The notes beneath the pieces are model-generated. The model did no database searches. It saw nothing but the letters and a program-made list of their open reading frames with translations, and was not told the DNA's origin. Positions 50,348 to 58,813 of a stretch of DNA of 64,000 bases are shown piece after piece. The stretch lies in the NCBI GenBank assembly GCA_028285245.1, contig JANQPY010000012.1, positions 54,327 through 118,326 on the forward strand. The letters run 5' to 3'. The DNA is from Gammaproteobacteria bacterium. Its GTDB lineage: Bacteria; Pseudomonadota; Gammaproteobacteria; Steroidobacterales; GCA-2729495. The position numbers were made by a program, and so were the translations under genes. Every line of letters begins with the position of its first letter. Position 1 is the first letter of the stretch.

Positions 50348-51721
50348 ATGACGCATCGAATCCTCTCCGCCTTGGTGGCGGGTCTCGCGAGCCTGTTCAT
50401 TGCTGCTGCCGCACCCGCCGCTCTGCCGGCCGAAATCAGCGGTCAGCCGCTACCCAGCCTCGCGCCACTCGTAAAGACGACGTCCCCGGCGGTCGTCAAT
50501 ATCGCCACGCGCGGCACTGTCGATGCGCCCAACAATCCGCTGCTCAACGATCCGTTCTTTCGCCGCTTCTTCAACGTGCCCCCACAGCAGCAGCAACGCG
50601 AAGTGAGCAGTGCAGGTTCAGGCGTCATCTTCGATGCCGGCAAGGGTTACATCGTGACGAATCATCACGTGATCGAGAACGCGGATGAGATTGAGATTGG
50701 CCTGGACGACGGCCGCTCGCTGGAAGCAAAGATTATCGGGTCCGATCCAGGCACCGACATCGCAGTAATCCAGGTGAAGGATCCTGAGAACCTGACCTCC
50801 ATGGCGCTGGGCGATTCCGATGCAGTCGAGGTCGGTGATTTTGTGCTCGCCATAGGCAATCCGTTCGGGCTGGAGCACACAGTCACATCCGGCATAGTCA
50901 GCGCGCTGGGTCGTCAAGGCATTAACCGCGACGGTTACGAAGATTTTATTCAGACTGACGCTTCGATTAACCCCGGAAACTCCGGCGGCGCGCTCGTCAA
51001 TCTTGCGGGCGAGCTGATTGGCGTGAACTCGGCAATCTTCAGCAACAGCGGCGGCAATATCGGTATCGGTTTCGCGATCCCGGTCAACATTGCCAAGTCG
51101 ATCATGGCGCAGCTCATCGAGTTTGGTGAGGTCAAGCGTGGCCTGCTGGGCGTGCAGATCACGGACTTCAACGCCGAGGCAGCAGAAGCCTTCGGACTCG
51201 ATGACAACGTTGAGGGTGCGCTGGTGCAGCAGGTCGTGCCCAACTCCGCTGCAGAGGCAGCCGGCATTGAAGTCGGCGATGTCATTGTCAAGGTAGACGG
51301 CGAAACCATTAGTGGAGCGAATGAGCTCAGAACCGCGATCGGGCTGCGCCGCACAGGTGAGAAAGTTCGTGTCGACCTCATTCGTGCGGGCAAGTCGCGC
51401 ACGGTAACCGCGACGCTGGCCGAGGACGCGCGGCCGGCGGAGATGGCAGCTACCGACATTCATCCAGGTCTCGATGGAGCAGAGCTCGCGGACTACACCG
51501 ATGACATCCGCGGGCTCGGCAACGGCGGCGTGATTGTGCAGAGCCTGGAGCCCGGCAGTCGCGCAGAGCTGGCGGGTCTGCAGACGGAGGACATCATTGT
51601 CGCCCTCAATAACGTACGCCTGCGGGATCTTGGCGAGCTCAAGCGGATGGCCGCTGACAAACGGCTCTTCTATCTAAGCATTCGCCGCAACGGGCGGCCC
51701 CTGCTGGTCAGAATTCGTTAG
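50348..51721 (+). CDS. Periplasmic HtrA/DegP-family serine protease
   Basis: Quality-control protease and chaperone of the envelope. The 457 residues carry a signal peptide (to about APA-A, 23-28). The trypsin-like domain has the triad VTNHHVIENAD (His), PGTDIAVIQ (Asp) and NPGNSGGALVN (Ser); two PDZ domains follow (about 270-360 and 375-455). The Q-rich linker near residues 78-84 (PPQQQQRE) corresponds to the LA loop and is short, as in DegQ/MucD more than DegP. Divergent from nrdJa. A TAGAAT at 50304-50309 is a weak -10 candidate. Confidence 0.95.
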   Translation: MTHRILSALVAGLASLFIAAAAPAALPAEISGQPLPSLAPLVKTTSPAVVNIATRGTVDAPNNPLLNDPFFRRFFNVPPQQQQREVSSAGSGVIFDAGKGYIVTNHHVIENADEIEIGLDDGRSLEAKIIGSDPGTDIAVIQVKDPENLTSMALGDSDAVEVGDFVLAIGNPFGLEHTVTSGIVSALGRQGINRDGYEDFIQTDASINPGNSGGALVNLAGELIGVNSAIFSNSGGNIGIGFAIPVNIAKSIMAQLIEFGEVKRGLLGVQITDFNAEAAEAFGLDDNVEGALVQQVVPNSAAEAAGIEVGDVIVKVDGETISGANELRTAIGLRRTGEKVRVDLIRAGKSRTVTATLAEDARPAEMAATDIHPGLDGAELADYTDDIRGLGNGGVIVQSLEPGSRAELAGLQTEDIIVALNNVRLRDLGELKRMAADKRLFYLSIRRNGRPLLVRIR

Positions 51722-51733
51722 CCCTTCGCGGCG

Positions 51734-52684
51734 ATGGCGCCGGGCACGGTGATATTCGACCGCCCGGGACCGCGGCGCATCGCGGTCCTCGGCGGCACCG
51801 GCTTTGTTGGCAGGCGCCTCGTCGCGCATCTGGCCGCTCAGGGACATCAGCTGCGGGTGCCGGCCCGTGATCCTCTGGCAGCACGCGCCCTGCGGGTGCT
51901 GCCTAACGTGCGCCTGATCGGCACCGACGTACATGACGCCGGAGCGCTCGCCGCGTGTTTGCGCGGCTGCGACGCTGTCGTCAATCTCATTGGCATTCTC
52001 AACGAAGCAGGCGACGACGGCCGCGGCTTTGCCCGCGCCCATGTAGAGTTGATGCGCACCTTGCTGGAAAGCTGCGCCGCCGAGTCCGTGCAGCGGGTCG
52101 TGCAGGTCAGCGCGCTCCAGGCAGACGCGCGCTACGGTGCCAGCCACTACCTGCGCACCAAGGGCGAAGCTGAGGAACTGCTCATGGCAACCTCCAGCCG
52201 GATCGACTGGACCATCTTGCAGCCCTCTGTTTTGTTTGGCCCGGGCGACGGGTTTGTGAACCGCTTCGCTAAGCTGCTGCGGCTTATACCCCTGTGCTTT
52301 CCGTTGGCCCGGCCGCAGGCACAGTTCGCCCCAGTGCATGTCGATGATGTCGTCGCGGCGATCGACCTCGCGCTGACGCATGCAGAAACTCATGACCGCT
52401 GCTACCAGCTATGTGGGCCGGATGTTTACAGCCTGCGCGCGCTGGTCAGGATGATCGGTGCAGCCAGCGGCCACCGGCGCGCGGTGATTGGCCTCCCCGA
52501 CTGGCTTGCCCGCCTGCAGGCCCGCGCGATGGAGCTACTGCCGGGTAAACCGTTCTCCATGGACAACTACCGGTCGCTCACGGTGCCGAGCGTTTGCACC
52601 CGCGATGGGTTTGCCGAGCTGGGCTTGCAACCCCGTCCGCTGGCACCCAATCTCCCCGCGGCGCTGGGCACGCGCGCCCACTAG
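51734..52684 (+). CDS. NDUFA9-like atypical short-chain dehydrogenase
   Basis: NAD(P)-binding protein of the complex I NDUFA9 group. Eukaryotic and some bacterial members are accessory to complex I or act on quinone or sugar substrates; the function in this lineage is not known. The 316 residues start with the Rossmann motif RRIAVLGGTGFVGRRLV and contain VVNLIGILNE, QVSALQAD (in place of the Ser of classic SDRs), YLRTKGEAEELL as the YxxxK-like site and QPSVLFGPGDGFVNRFA. It begins 12 bases after the protease gene, likely the same transcript. Confidence 0.85.
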   Translation: MAPGTVIFDRPGPRRIAVLGGTGFVGRRLVAHLAAQGHQLRVPARDPLAARALRVLPNVRLIGTDVHDAGALAACLRGCDAVVNLIGILNEAGDDGRGFARAHVELMRTLLESCAAESVQRVVQVSALQADARYGASHYLRTKGEAEELLMATSSRIDWTILQPSVLFGPGDGFVNRFAKLLRLIPLCFPLARPQAQFAPVHVDDVVAAIDLALTHAETHDRCYQLCGPDVYSLRALVRMIGAASGHRRAVIGLPDWLARLQARAMELLPGKPFSMDNYRSLTVPSVCTRDGFAELGLQPRPLAPNLPAALGTRAH

Positions 52685-52694
52685 CTTGCCGAAC

Positions 52695-53798
52695 TTATCC
52701 CGAACAACCCGCTGCAGGAGCTGGCTGTCCAGTAGTCACGGGAATAGCCCGCAACGCAGCTGCCCTGTCTGCCGGTGGCAATTCCGCTAACGCATCCGCA
52801 CGCGCGAAGAACGCGTCAAAATCTCCGCCCGCTTCCGCCAGCAGCGCGTCCAGTGCGGGTCCCAGCGCGTCGTAAGTGGCCAGGGCGATCAGCCGGGCAT
52901 TGTTCAGCCGGCTATCGAACCAGCCGTCGAAGTGAGGCGGCCCCTGCCAATCGGCACGCAGCAGCCGGTAGCGCTCGCGTAACCGCGACAGCGCCGCCTG
53001 CTTCGCGGCCCAACGATCCACCGCGGGTGCATCAGCGCTAGCCGCATAAACAGCGTTGAGTCCGCGGCGCCCCGCAGCCAGCAGCTCAATAACCTCGCCC
53101 CGGCGACTCAGCCACTGTTCGTACTGACACAGCGCCGTGAGGTCACCGCGGCTGTTCAGCCACCTTCTTACGCCGGCCCGCTCAATGGTTCCAGCCAGGG
53201 CTTCGCTGAATGCCGCATCGCCTTGTACGTACAAGCGATGATGCGTCAGCTCATGAAACAGCAAACTCGCCAGCCGGGTGTCGGAAGAGCCCAGCATTGT
53301 GCTTAGCAACGGATCGCGAAACCGGCCCAGCGTGGAGTACGCAGCTGCACCCCCAACAAACACATCGTCGCCGCGCGCTCGGAGCCCGGCAGCGTAGCGC
53401 GTAGCCGCTGCGCGCTTGAAATACCCTCGGTAGGTGACACAGCCGACCACCGGATAACACCAGCGCCGCGGAGTAAGGCTGAACTCAGGCGTGGCAACCA
53501 CATTCCACACCACCGCCGGTCGTCCAAGATCAACAAAATGCCGATAGCTGCCATTGTCCGGCAGCTTGAGCTCACGATGCGCGAAGTCGAGCAGCTGCTG
53601 GCTGAGCACAAGCCGGGTAACGACATCCTCAGTCGATCGAGGATCGTCGAGCACCGCCTGCACCGGCCGGCGCTCCTGCATCAACGCCTGATGACCCGCA
53701 ACTGCCTGCCAGTAGTAACAGCCGCCAAGCAGCCCCGACAGTGCCGTAAGGAATGCGAATCGGGCGATCGCGACGAAGTACCTGGCCGGTTGAGTCAC
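52695..53798 (-). CDS. Predicted zinc-dependent aminopeptidase lipoprotein (COG4324 type)
   Basis: Putative periplasmic or outer-membrane zinc peptidase. The 367 residues begin with a lipoprotein signal ending in the lipobox LLGGC. The metal motif HELTHHRLY (HExxH) follows in the middle, with a downstream Glu-rich helix (FSEALAGTIERAG) likely giving the third ligand. The family is known from sequence only. The GTG at 53798 is the start that yields a proper signal peptide and leaves 17 bases to the divergent cca; an ATG at 53825 would overlap cca. Confidence 0.78.
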   Translation of the reverse strand: MTQPARYFVAIARFAFLTALSGLLGGCYYWQAVAGHQALMQERRPVQAVLDDPRSTEDVVTRLVLSQQLLDFAHRELKLPDNGSYRHFVDLGRPAVVWNVVATPEFSLTPRRWCYPVVGCVTYRGYFKRAAATRYAAGLRARGDDVFVGGAAAYSTLGRFRDPLLSTMLGSSDTRLASLLFHELTHHRLYVQGDAAFSEALAGTIERAGVRRWLNSRGDLTALCQYEQWLSRRGEVIELLAAGRRGLNAVYAASADAPAVDRWAAKQAALSRLRERYRLLRADWQGPPHFDGWFDSRLNNARLIALATYDALGPALDALLAEAGGDFDAFFARADALAELPPADRAAALRAIPVTTGQPAPAAGCSG

Positions 53799-53815
53799 CG
53801 GTCTAGAATACCCGC

Positions 53816-54964
53816 ATGGAGACATATCTAGTGGGCGGCGCCGTGCGCGATGCGTTGCTGGGCGAACCGGCGGGTGAACGCGACTGGGTCGTTGTGGGCG
53901 GCACCGCAGAGACTTTGCTGGCGCGGGGCTACCGTCAGGTCGGCAAGGACTTCCCGGTGTTTCTGCATCCTGAAACCCACGAGGAATACGCACTCGCGCG
54001 CACGGAACGTAAGTCCGCGCCGGGCTACACGGGCTTTGAAGTCTGCGCGGACCCGACCGTGACGCTGGAGGAAGACCTCAAACGGCGCGACCTGACCATT
54101 AACGCCATTGCGCAGCATGCTGACGGCCACCTGGTCGACCCGTATGGCGGGCAGCAAGATATTGAGTCGCGACTGTTGCGGCACGTATCTCCTGCGTTCC
54201 GTGAAGACCCCGTGCGCATTCTGCGCCTCGCACGCTTCGCCGCCCGCTTCCACCGGCTTGGGTTTACGGTCGATGCAACGACTACCGAGCTTCTGCGCGA
54301 GATGGTGAATGACGGCGAGGCGGCCGCTCTGGTTCCAGAGCGCGTCTGGCGAGAAACTGAACGCGCTTTGGCGACCGACAACCCGGAGGTCTTTTTCCAG
54401 GTTTTGCACGCCTGCGGTGCGCTGGCCATTGTGTTCCCGGAGCTGGCAGCTGCGCCGCGGGGCGGTGACGCCTTATCGCATGGCGCCGATGCCCTGACGC
54501 ACGCAGCGCTGTGCACCAGCGATACTGAAATTCGCTTTGCCGCTCTGCTGCACTCGCTGGGAGACGAGGTGCAAACGCTGTGCGCCCGGCTCGGCGCACC
54601 GAATCGCTACCGGGATCTGGCACTGGCCGTTGCCAGACACTCCGCGACGCTACGCTCACCGCTGGCGCTCGAGCCTGAAGCCGTCATAGATCTGCTGGAG
54701 CAGACCGACGCGCTGCGCCGCGCTGACCGATTCGAAAAGCTCGTGACTGCCAGCGAGGTCATCAACAGGAATGCCGATGCGCAATCTGATCACAACCCCG
54801 GCAAAAACTCCGCAGACCTGCTGCGACTCTACCGCTCGACCGCGCACGCCGTAACAGCAGCGGAGCTGGCTAACGAGCACAGTGGCGCGGCACTCGGTCA
54901 AGCGCTGCGCGCGGCCCGCGTGGCTGCGATCACTAACGTGCAGGCAAAGCTGAAGAAAAAGTGA
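53816..54964 (+). CDS. cca: CCA-adding tRNA nucleotidyltransferase with degenerate HD domain
   Basis: Adds or repairs the 3' CCA end of tRNAs. The 382 residues begin METYLVGGAVRDALLG and contain the metal site ERDWVVVGG (first acid Glu, second D23), the RRDLTINAIA and EDPVRILRLARF nucleotide-recognition motifs and ERVWRETERAL. E. coli Cca continues with an HD phosphohydrolase domain; here its histidine-aspartate box is HSLGDE (246-251) and the following PELWPRHHGH-type ligands are missing. So the phosphatase function is probably lost while transferase activity remains. TAGAAT at 53804-53809 could be a -10 giving a leaderless mRNA. Confidence 0.93.
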   Translation: METYLVGGAVRDALLGEPAGERDWVVVGGTAETLLARGYRQVGKDFPVFLHPETHEEYALARTERKSAPGYTGFEVCADPTVTLEEDLKRRDLTINAIAQHADGHLVDPYGGQQDIESRLLRHVSPAFREDPVRILRLARFAARFHRLGFTVDATTTELLREMVNDGEAAALVPERVWRETERALATDNPEVFFQVLHACGALAIVFPELAAAPRGGDALSHGADALTHAALCTSDTEIRFAALLHSLGDEVQTLCARLGAPNRYRDLALAVARHSATLRSPLALEPEAVIDLLEQTDALRRADRFEKLVTASEVINRNADAQSDHNPGKNSADLLRLYRSTAHAVTAAELANEHSGAALGQALRAARVAAITNVQAKLKKK

Positions 54965-54986
54965 TCTTCACGGCACGGAGTGCAGG

Positions 54987-55006
54987 GCCAGGCCCCAACG
55001 CCTGGC
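54987..55006. terminator. GC hairpin between convergent cca and uppP
   Basis: GCCAGGC (54987-54993), loop CCCAAC, GCCTGGC (55000-55006), a perfect 7-base stem. It lies in the 45-base space between two convergent genes. No T-run follows on either strand, so it is at best a weak or factor-assisted terminator. Confidence 0.4.
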
Positions 55007-55009
55007 GCG

Positions 55010-55810
55010 CTAGACCAGCACCCAGATGATGACTGCCGCCAGCACCAGCCGGTAAATGACGAACGGCAGCATGCCGATGTTCTGAATCGCCGCGAGAAAC
55101 ATGCGGATGCAGGCCCAGGCACTGACGGCGCTTACCACCAGACCAATACCCAGGGCGCTCCACGGCACCGGCTCGGTGCCACCTAAGAGATCAACCAGCG
55201 CCAGCAGGGCGGCCCCACTAATGGCAGGAATCGCCAGCAGGAAAGAAAAGCGCGCAGCGGTCTCACGATCCAGGCCCAACAGCAGGCCAGCGGTCATCGT
55301 GACGCCCGACCGGGAGCTGCCCGGGACCAGTGCCGCCACCTGCGCCAGGCCGATCAGCAACGCCATTTTCAACGTGATCGACTGCAGCGGACGCACGGCA
55401 TGTTGACGCCGGTCGGCCCACCACAACGCGAGTCCGAAGATCGCCGTGCTCAGCGCGATCACCAGCGGAGAGCGCAGCGTGCCCGCGACAAAATCCATCA
55501 GCACCAGTCCCGCAAGCACGACAGGCACCGTCCCGACAATGACTGCCCAGCCCAGACGTGCGTCACCGTTTATTCCAGCGCCCGGGCGCAGCGAACCTAA
55601 CCAGGCGGTAGCGATGCGCCAGATGTCCGCACGAAAGTAAAACACCACAGCGCATAACGTGCCGAAGTGCACGGCCACATCGAAGGCGAGTCCCTGATCC
55701 TCCCAGCCGGTAACCTGGGGCACCAGGATGAGATGCGCCGAACTGGAGATGGGCAGAAACTCGGTCACGCCCTGCACCAGCGCGAGAATGACAGCCTGAA
55801 ACCAGTCCAC
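55010..55810 (-). CDS. uppP: Undecaprenyl-diphosphatase (BacA/UppP)
   Basis: Recycles undecaprenyl pyrophosphate to the monophosphate carrier for peptidoglycan and other envelope polymers; overproduction gives bacitracin resistance. The 266 residues form about eight membrane helices. Both family signatures are present: QGVTEFLPISSSAHLIL at the N-terminus (catalytic Glu and Ser) and ALVPGSSRSGVTMTAGLLLG in the middle. Starts with GTG at 55810. Confidence 0.96.
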   Translation of the reverse strand: MDWFQAVILALVQGVTEFLPISSSAHLILVPQVTGWEDQGLAFDVAVHFGTLCAVVFYFRADIWRIATAWLGSLRPGAGINGDARLGWAVIVGTVPVVLAGLVLMDFVAGTLRSPLVIALSTAIFGLALWWADRRQHAVRPLQSITLKMALLIGLAQVAALVPGSSRSGVTMTAGLLLGLDRETAARFSFLLAIPAISGAALLALVDLLGGTEPVPWSALGIGLVVSAVSAWACIRMFLAAIQNIGMLPFVIYRLVLAAVIIWVLV

Positions 55811-55866
55811 GACTACGGCCCTAAGTAAACGCCCGGAGCACCCTACCCCAAAGCGTTGTGCTGTGC

Positions 55867-57042
55867 TTACAAGCGGTTCAAGAAATCGCGTCCCAACGGC
55901 GGTACCAGCTCACCCATATCGCGAGCCGCGACCAGGAACTTGATGTGCTCGCCCATCTCGCCGGGCAGCAGCAGCTGACGCAGCGCGGCCGCCCGGCGAG
56001 CCTGAGTTTCGGCGGCAACCATCTCGCCGGCAGAAGACCCTGCGCTGAAGAACTGCTCGAGTCCGTTAGCCAGCAGAAAGTGCGCCTGAGTGGTGTAGCC
56101 GGCCAGCTTAAACGGGCCATCCACAAGCGCGCGGGCGGCGGCGGAAAAATTGACCCAGGCAGACACGTCCTGCAGCCCTGGCCATAGAAACGGATCGTCG
56201 TGGCGATGGTGCCGATAGTGGCAAGTCAGCGTGCCATTGGTCCGCTGAGGATGGAAGTACTCGGCTGCCGACATGCCGTAATCGGCGAGAATCATCAGCC
56301 CCTGCTCTAAACCGTCAGCGAGTGTGTTCAGCCAGGCAGGCAACCGGGGGCACAATTCCGATCGATAACCGTCGGGCAAGCCCGCCACAGGCAAGTGGGC
56401 GACGGCCTCCGGCTGGAGGCGATCACCGAGTGCCCAGCCAAATCCAGCGGAACTGGCAGCAACCCCGAGCGCCTGCGGCTCGCCGGCTACCAGCTCGAAA
56501 CGGCTGACCGGCAAGGCATCCATCACTTCGTTGGCGAAAACAACGCCGCGCTGAGAGCCCGCGGGCCAGCCGTCCAGCCAGACAACCCGGGCGCGCAGGT
56601 CTGCCGGCAACAGTGCGAGCGCGGCCCGCTGACGGGCGCGCAAATCAGCGCTGACCTCGACGATCTGATAAGCGGCGGGCAAGGCCTGCAGGCGATCTAA
56701 CGCCGGCAATAGTGCGGCGGTAAGCGCACCGCTGCCGGCACCAAACTCTGTGAAAGTTGCCTCCGGCAGCTGCGAGAGCGCTGGTGCGATCGCCGCTGCC
56801 AGGCATTCGGCGAACAGCGGTGTCAGTTCAGGCGCAGTGATGAAGTCGCCGGCCGGCCCGAACTTTTGCGTGCCGCTGCTGTAGTAGCCGAGTCCCGGCT
56901 CGTACAGCGCTGCCTGCATGAAGTCCGCAAAGTCGAGCCAGTTGTTATTCGCCTCGACGCGCGCACGCAAGACGTCTTCCAGGCGCCGGCTCTGTTCGGC
57001 GGCTGCTGTTGCCGGCGGGGGCAGGCTGGTGGGTTGCGGCAT
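55867..57042 (-). CDS. SAM-dependent methyltransferase, MidA/NDUFAF7 family (COG1565)
   Basis: Class I methyltransferase. The mitochondrial homologue NDUFAF7 methylates an arginine of a complex I subunit; bacterial substrates are unknown. The 391 residues contain the family-specific FMQAALYEPGLGYYSSG, the SAM motif TEFGAGSGALTAALLPAL, VFANEVMDALPVSRFE and GTLTCHYRHHRHDDPFLWPG. An NDUFA9-like gene lies nearby, so both proteins may relate to a respiratory complex, but this is inference. Divergent from the pteridine reductase gene (76-base gap). Confidence 0.88.
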   Translation of the reverse strand: MPQPTSLPPPATAAAEQSRRLEDVLRARVEANNNWLDFADFMQAALYEPGLGYYSSGTQKFGPAGDFITAPELTPLFAECLAAAIAPALSQLPEATFTEFGAGSGALTAALLPALDRLQALPAAYQIVEVSADLRARQRAALALLPADLRARVVWLDGWPAGSQRGVVFANEVMDALPVSRFELVAGEPQALGVAASSAGFGWALGDRLQPEAVAHLPVAGLPDGYRSELCPRLPAWLNTLADGLEQGLMILADYGMSAAEYFHPQRTNGTLTCHYRHHRHDDPFLWPGLQDVSAWVNFSAAARALVDGPFKLAGYTTQAHFLLANGLEQFFSAGSSAGEMVAAETQARRAAALRQLLLPGEMGEHIKFLVAARDMGELVPPLGRDFLNRL

Positions 57043-57118
57043 GATGAAAAGACTTGGGCTTGCGAGTATCGTACACGGCCCCTATTCATCCGGCGCGCAT
57101 CATCGTCAGCTGACTTTC

Positions 57119-57880
57119 ATGGCCAGTGAGCAGAACAACGCAGGCTTGCATGATCAATGGGCTCTGATTACCGGTGCCGCCATTCGTATCGGCGCCTGTA
57201 TCGCGCGCACGCTGCATCAGGCCGGGGCCAACGTGGCACTGCACTATCGCGGCTCCAGTGAAGCTGCGGAAACCCTCGCGGCAGAGCTCAACGGGCTGCG
57301 CGCGAACTCGGCGATCACCGTACAGGGCGATCTGCTCGACACCGCGGCGCTGGGCGGGATCATTGATAGCATCATCGAGCAAAGCGGGCGGCTCGACATG
57401 CTGGTCAACAACGCGTCGAGTTTCTACGCCACGCCCTTAGGCGAAGTCACGGAAGCTCACTGGGACGACCTGATGGGCACTAATCTCAAGGCGCCACTGT
57501 TTCTCACGCAGGCCGCGCTGCCCCACCTGCGCAAGGCGCGCGGGCGGATCGTCAACATCGTCGACATTCATGCCAACCGGCCGCTGCGCCATCACACGGT
57601 CTACGGTCCAGCCAAGGCCGGCCTCGCCATGCTCACGCGCACCCTGGCGCGCGATCTGGCGCCGGAAGTTCGCGTGAACGGCGTGGCGCCCGGCGCGATC
57701 ATCTGGCCGGAACAGGGCTGGTCAGAAGAGGCCAGGGCGAGTGTGCTGCGCCAGGTGCCCCTGGGCCGCGAGGGCGAGGCTGAGGATATTGCCGGCTGTG
57801 CGCTGTACCTGCTGCGCGACGCGCACTATGTGACCGGCCAGATCATCGCCGTGGACGGCGGCCGCAGCATCGGCTGGTAG
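57119..57880 (+). CDS. folM: Pteridine reductase (FolM-like SDR)
   Basis: NADPH-dependent reduction of dihydropteridines such as dihydromonapterin or dihydrofolate. The 253 residues have the cofactor motif TGAAIRIGACIARTL, whose Arg in TGxxxRxG marks pteridine reductases, then NNASSFYATPLGEV, the catalytic Tyr-Lys in YGPAKAGLAML and ITGQ-like VTGQIIAVDGGRSIGW at the end. The ATG at 57119 was chosen; the long upstream frame overlaps the divergent gene. It is convergent with folK and folB, a folate cluster. The stop is followed within four bases by a REP-like hairpin. Confidence 0.9.
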   Translation: MASEQNNAGLHDQWALITGAAIRIGACIARTLHQAGANVALHYRGSSEAAETLAAELNGLRANSAITVQGDLLDTAALGGIIDSIIEQSGRLDMLVNNASSFYATPLGEVTEAHWDDLMGTNLKAPLFLTQAALPHLRKARGRIVNIVDIHANRPLRHHTVYGPAKAGLAMLTRTLARDLAPEVRVNGVAPGAIIWPEQGWSEEARASVLRQVPLGREGEAEDIAGCALYLLRDAHYVTGQIIAVDGGRSIGW

Positions 57881-57883
57881 CTC

Positions 57884-57943
57884 GAGTTCTGGGGACAGTT
57901 TACTTATCTGTTCTGAGAGATAAGTAAACTGTCCCCAGAACTC
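57884..57943. repeat. REP/RAYT-like hairpin inside the 3' end of folK
   Basis: Perfect 26-base arms (57884-57909 and 57918-57943) around an 8-base loop, containing TTCTGGGGACAGTTTACTTA. This matches the GGGGACAG-type palindromes mobilised by RAYT transposases in proteobacteria. The stop of folK (57906-57904) lies inside the left arm, so the element provides the C-terminal end of FolK. Confidence 0.75.
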
Positions 57944-58428
57944 ACCTGAGTCAGGGGGTGCGCTGCCTGGTCAAACGCGGCCCAGAGCTCGCGCATGGTT
58001 TGTCCGGTTTCAGGATGACGTAGCGCCGGCGCCAGCGCGGCTAATGGCGCCAGCACGTAAGCACTTTCCAGAATATCCGCACGCGGCAGACGCGGGCCGC
58101 TTGCCTGCACGAGCTCACCGAATAGCAGCAGATCGAGGTCCAGCGTATGGCCGCCGGCGGCGGCCGAATCAACCGGCTCACGCCCGGCCAGCGCATGGAT
58201 GCGGTCAATCGTTTGCAGCACGGATGCCAGCGTGTCGCGCGTCGAAAATACGATCACCAGGTTCAAAAAGTCATCGCCGTCAAAACCGACCGGCTCACTG
58301 CGGTAAACAGGTGACAGGCTGAGCTCGCCATAGCGTGCAGCCAGTTCGGTACAGGCCAGCTTTAGATTTGCGACGGGCTCGGCATTGCTGCCGGCGCCCA
58401 AGTACACATCGACCGGGGCGCGCTTCAC
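57904..58428 (-). CDS. folK: 2-amino-4-hydroxy-6-hydroxymethyldihydropteridine diphosphokinase
   Basis: Pyrophosphorylates the pterin precursor of folate using ATP. The 174 residues contain VYLGAGSNAEP at the start, YRSEPVGFDGDDFLNLVI and the metal/ATP site HTLDLDLLLFGE, then the catalytic loop region RLPRADILESAYVLAPLA. The normal protein ends near the helix ELWAAF; about the last 12 residues (SSGDSLLISQNR) and the stop come from the inserted hairpin at 57884-57943. The ATG overlaps the folB stop as ATGA. Confidence 0.93.
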   Translation of the reverse strand: MKRAPVDVYLGAGSNAEPVANLKLACTELAARYGELSLSPVYRSEPVGFDGDDFLNLVIVFSTRDTLASVLQTIDRIHALAGREPVDSAAAGGHTLDLDLLLFGELVQASGPRLPRADILESAYVLAPLAALAPALRHPETGQTMRELWAAFDQAAHPLTQVSSGDSLLISQNR

Positions 58429-58784
58429 CCGGACCGCTGTCCGCGTTCCAGCGCTATACCGACGTCGCGATGACCGGTCACGGCCCAGGTCTTATGCAGC
58501 GTGACTTTGATCCACGGCACGGAGAACTCCTGCATGACGAGGTCGGCAATCCGTTCGGCCAGCGTTTCAATGAGCTGAAACTCAGCCTCCGCCGCGAAGG
58601 CCCTCACGCGGCCTGAGACGGCGTGGTAGTCGAGTGCGTCGGCAAGATCATCAGATGCCGCGGCCACCCGGGCATCGGCGGCCATCTCCAGATCAATGTG
58701 CACCGTCTGCGGAACCACGCGCTCCCACTTAAATACGCCTACCAGGGTCTCGACCCGCAGATCATTGATGAAAATGGTGTCCAT
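58425..58784 (-). CDS. folB: Dihydroneopterin aldolase
   Basis: Cleaves dihydroneopterin to the hydroxymethyl-pterin used by FolK (some members also epimerise). The 119 residues begin MDTIFINDLRVETLVGVFKW; conserved features include the ER after the first strand, LDYHAVSGRVRAF, FQLIETLAERIADL and VTLHKTWAV. The ATG at 58784 is the family start; the codon at 58817 lies in the gap to tsaD. plsY, often found between folB and tsaD, is absent. Confidence 0.95.
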   Translation of the reverse strand: MDTIFINDLRVETLVGVFKWERVVPQTVHIDLEMAADARVAAASDDLADALDYHAVSGRVRAFAAEAEFQLIETLAERIADLVMQEFSVPWIKVTLHKTWAVTGHRDVGIALERGQRSG

Positions 58785-58813
58785 GGCTGCTGCGCTAACT
58801 GAGTCGCCTTTGC

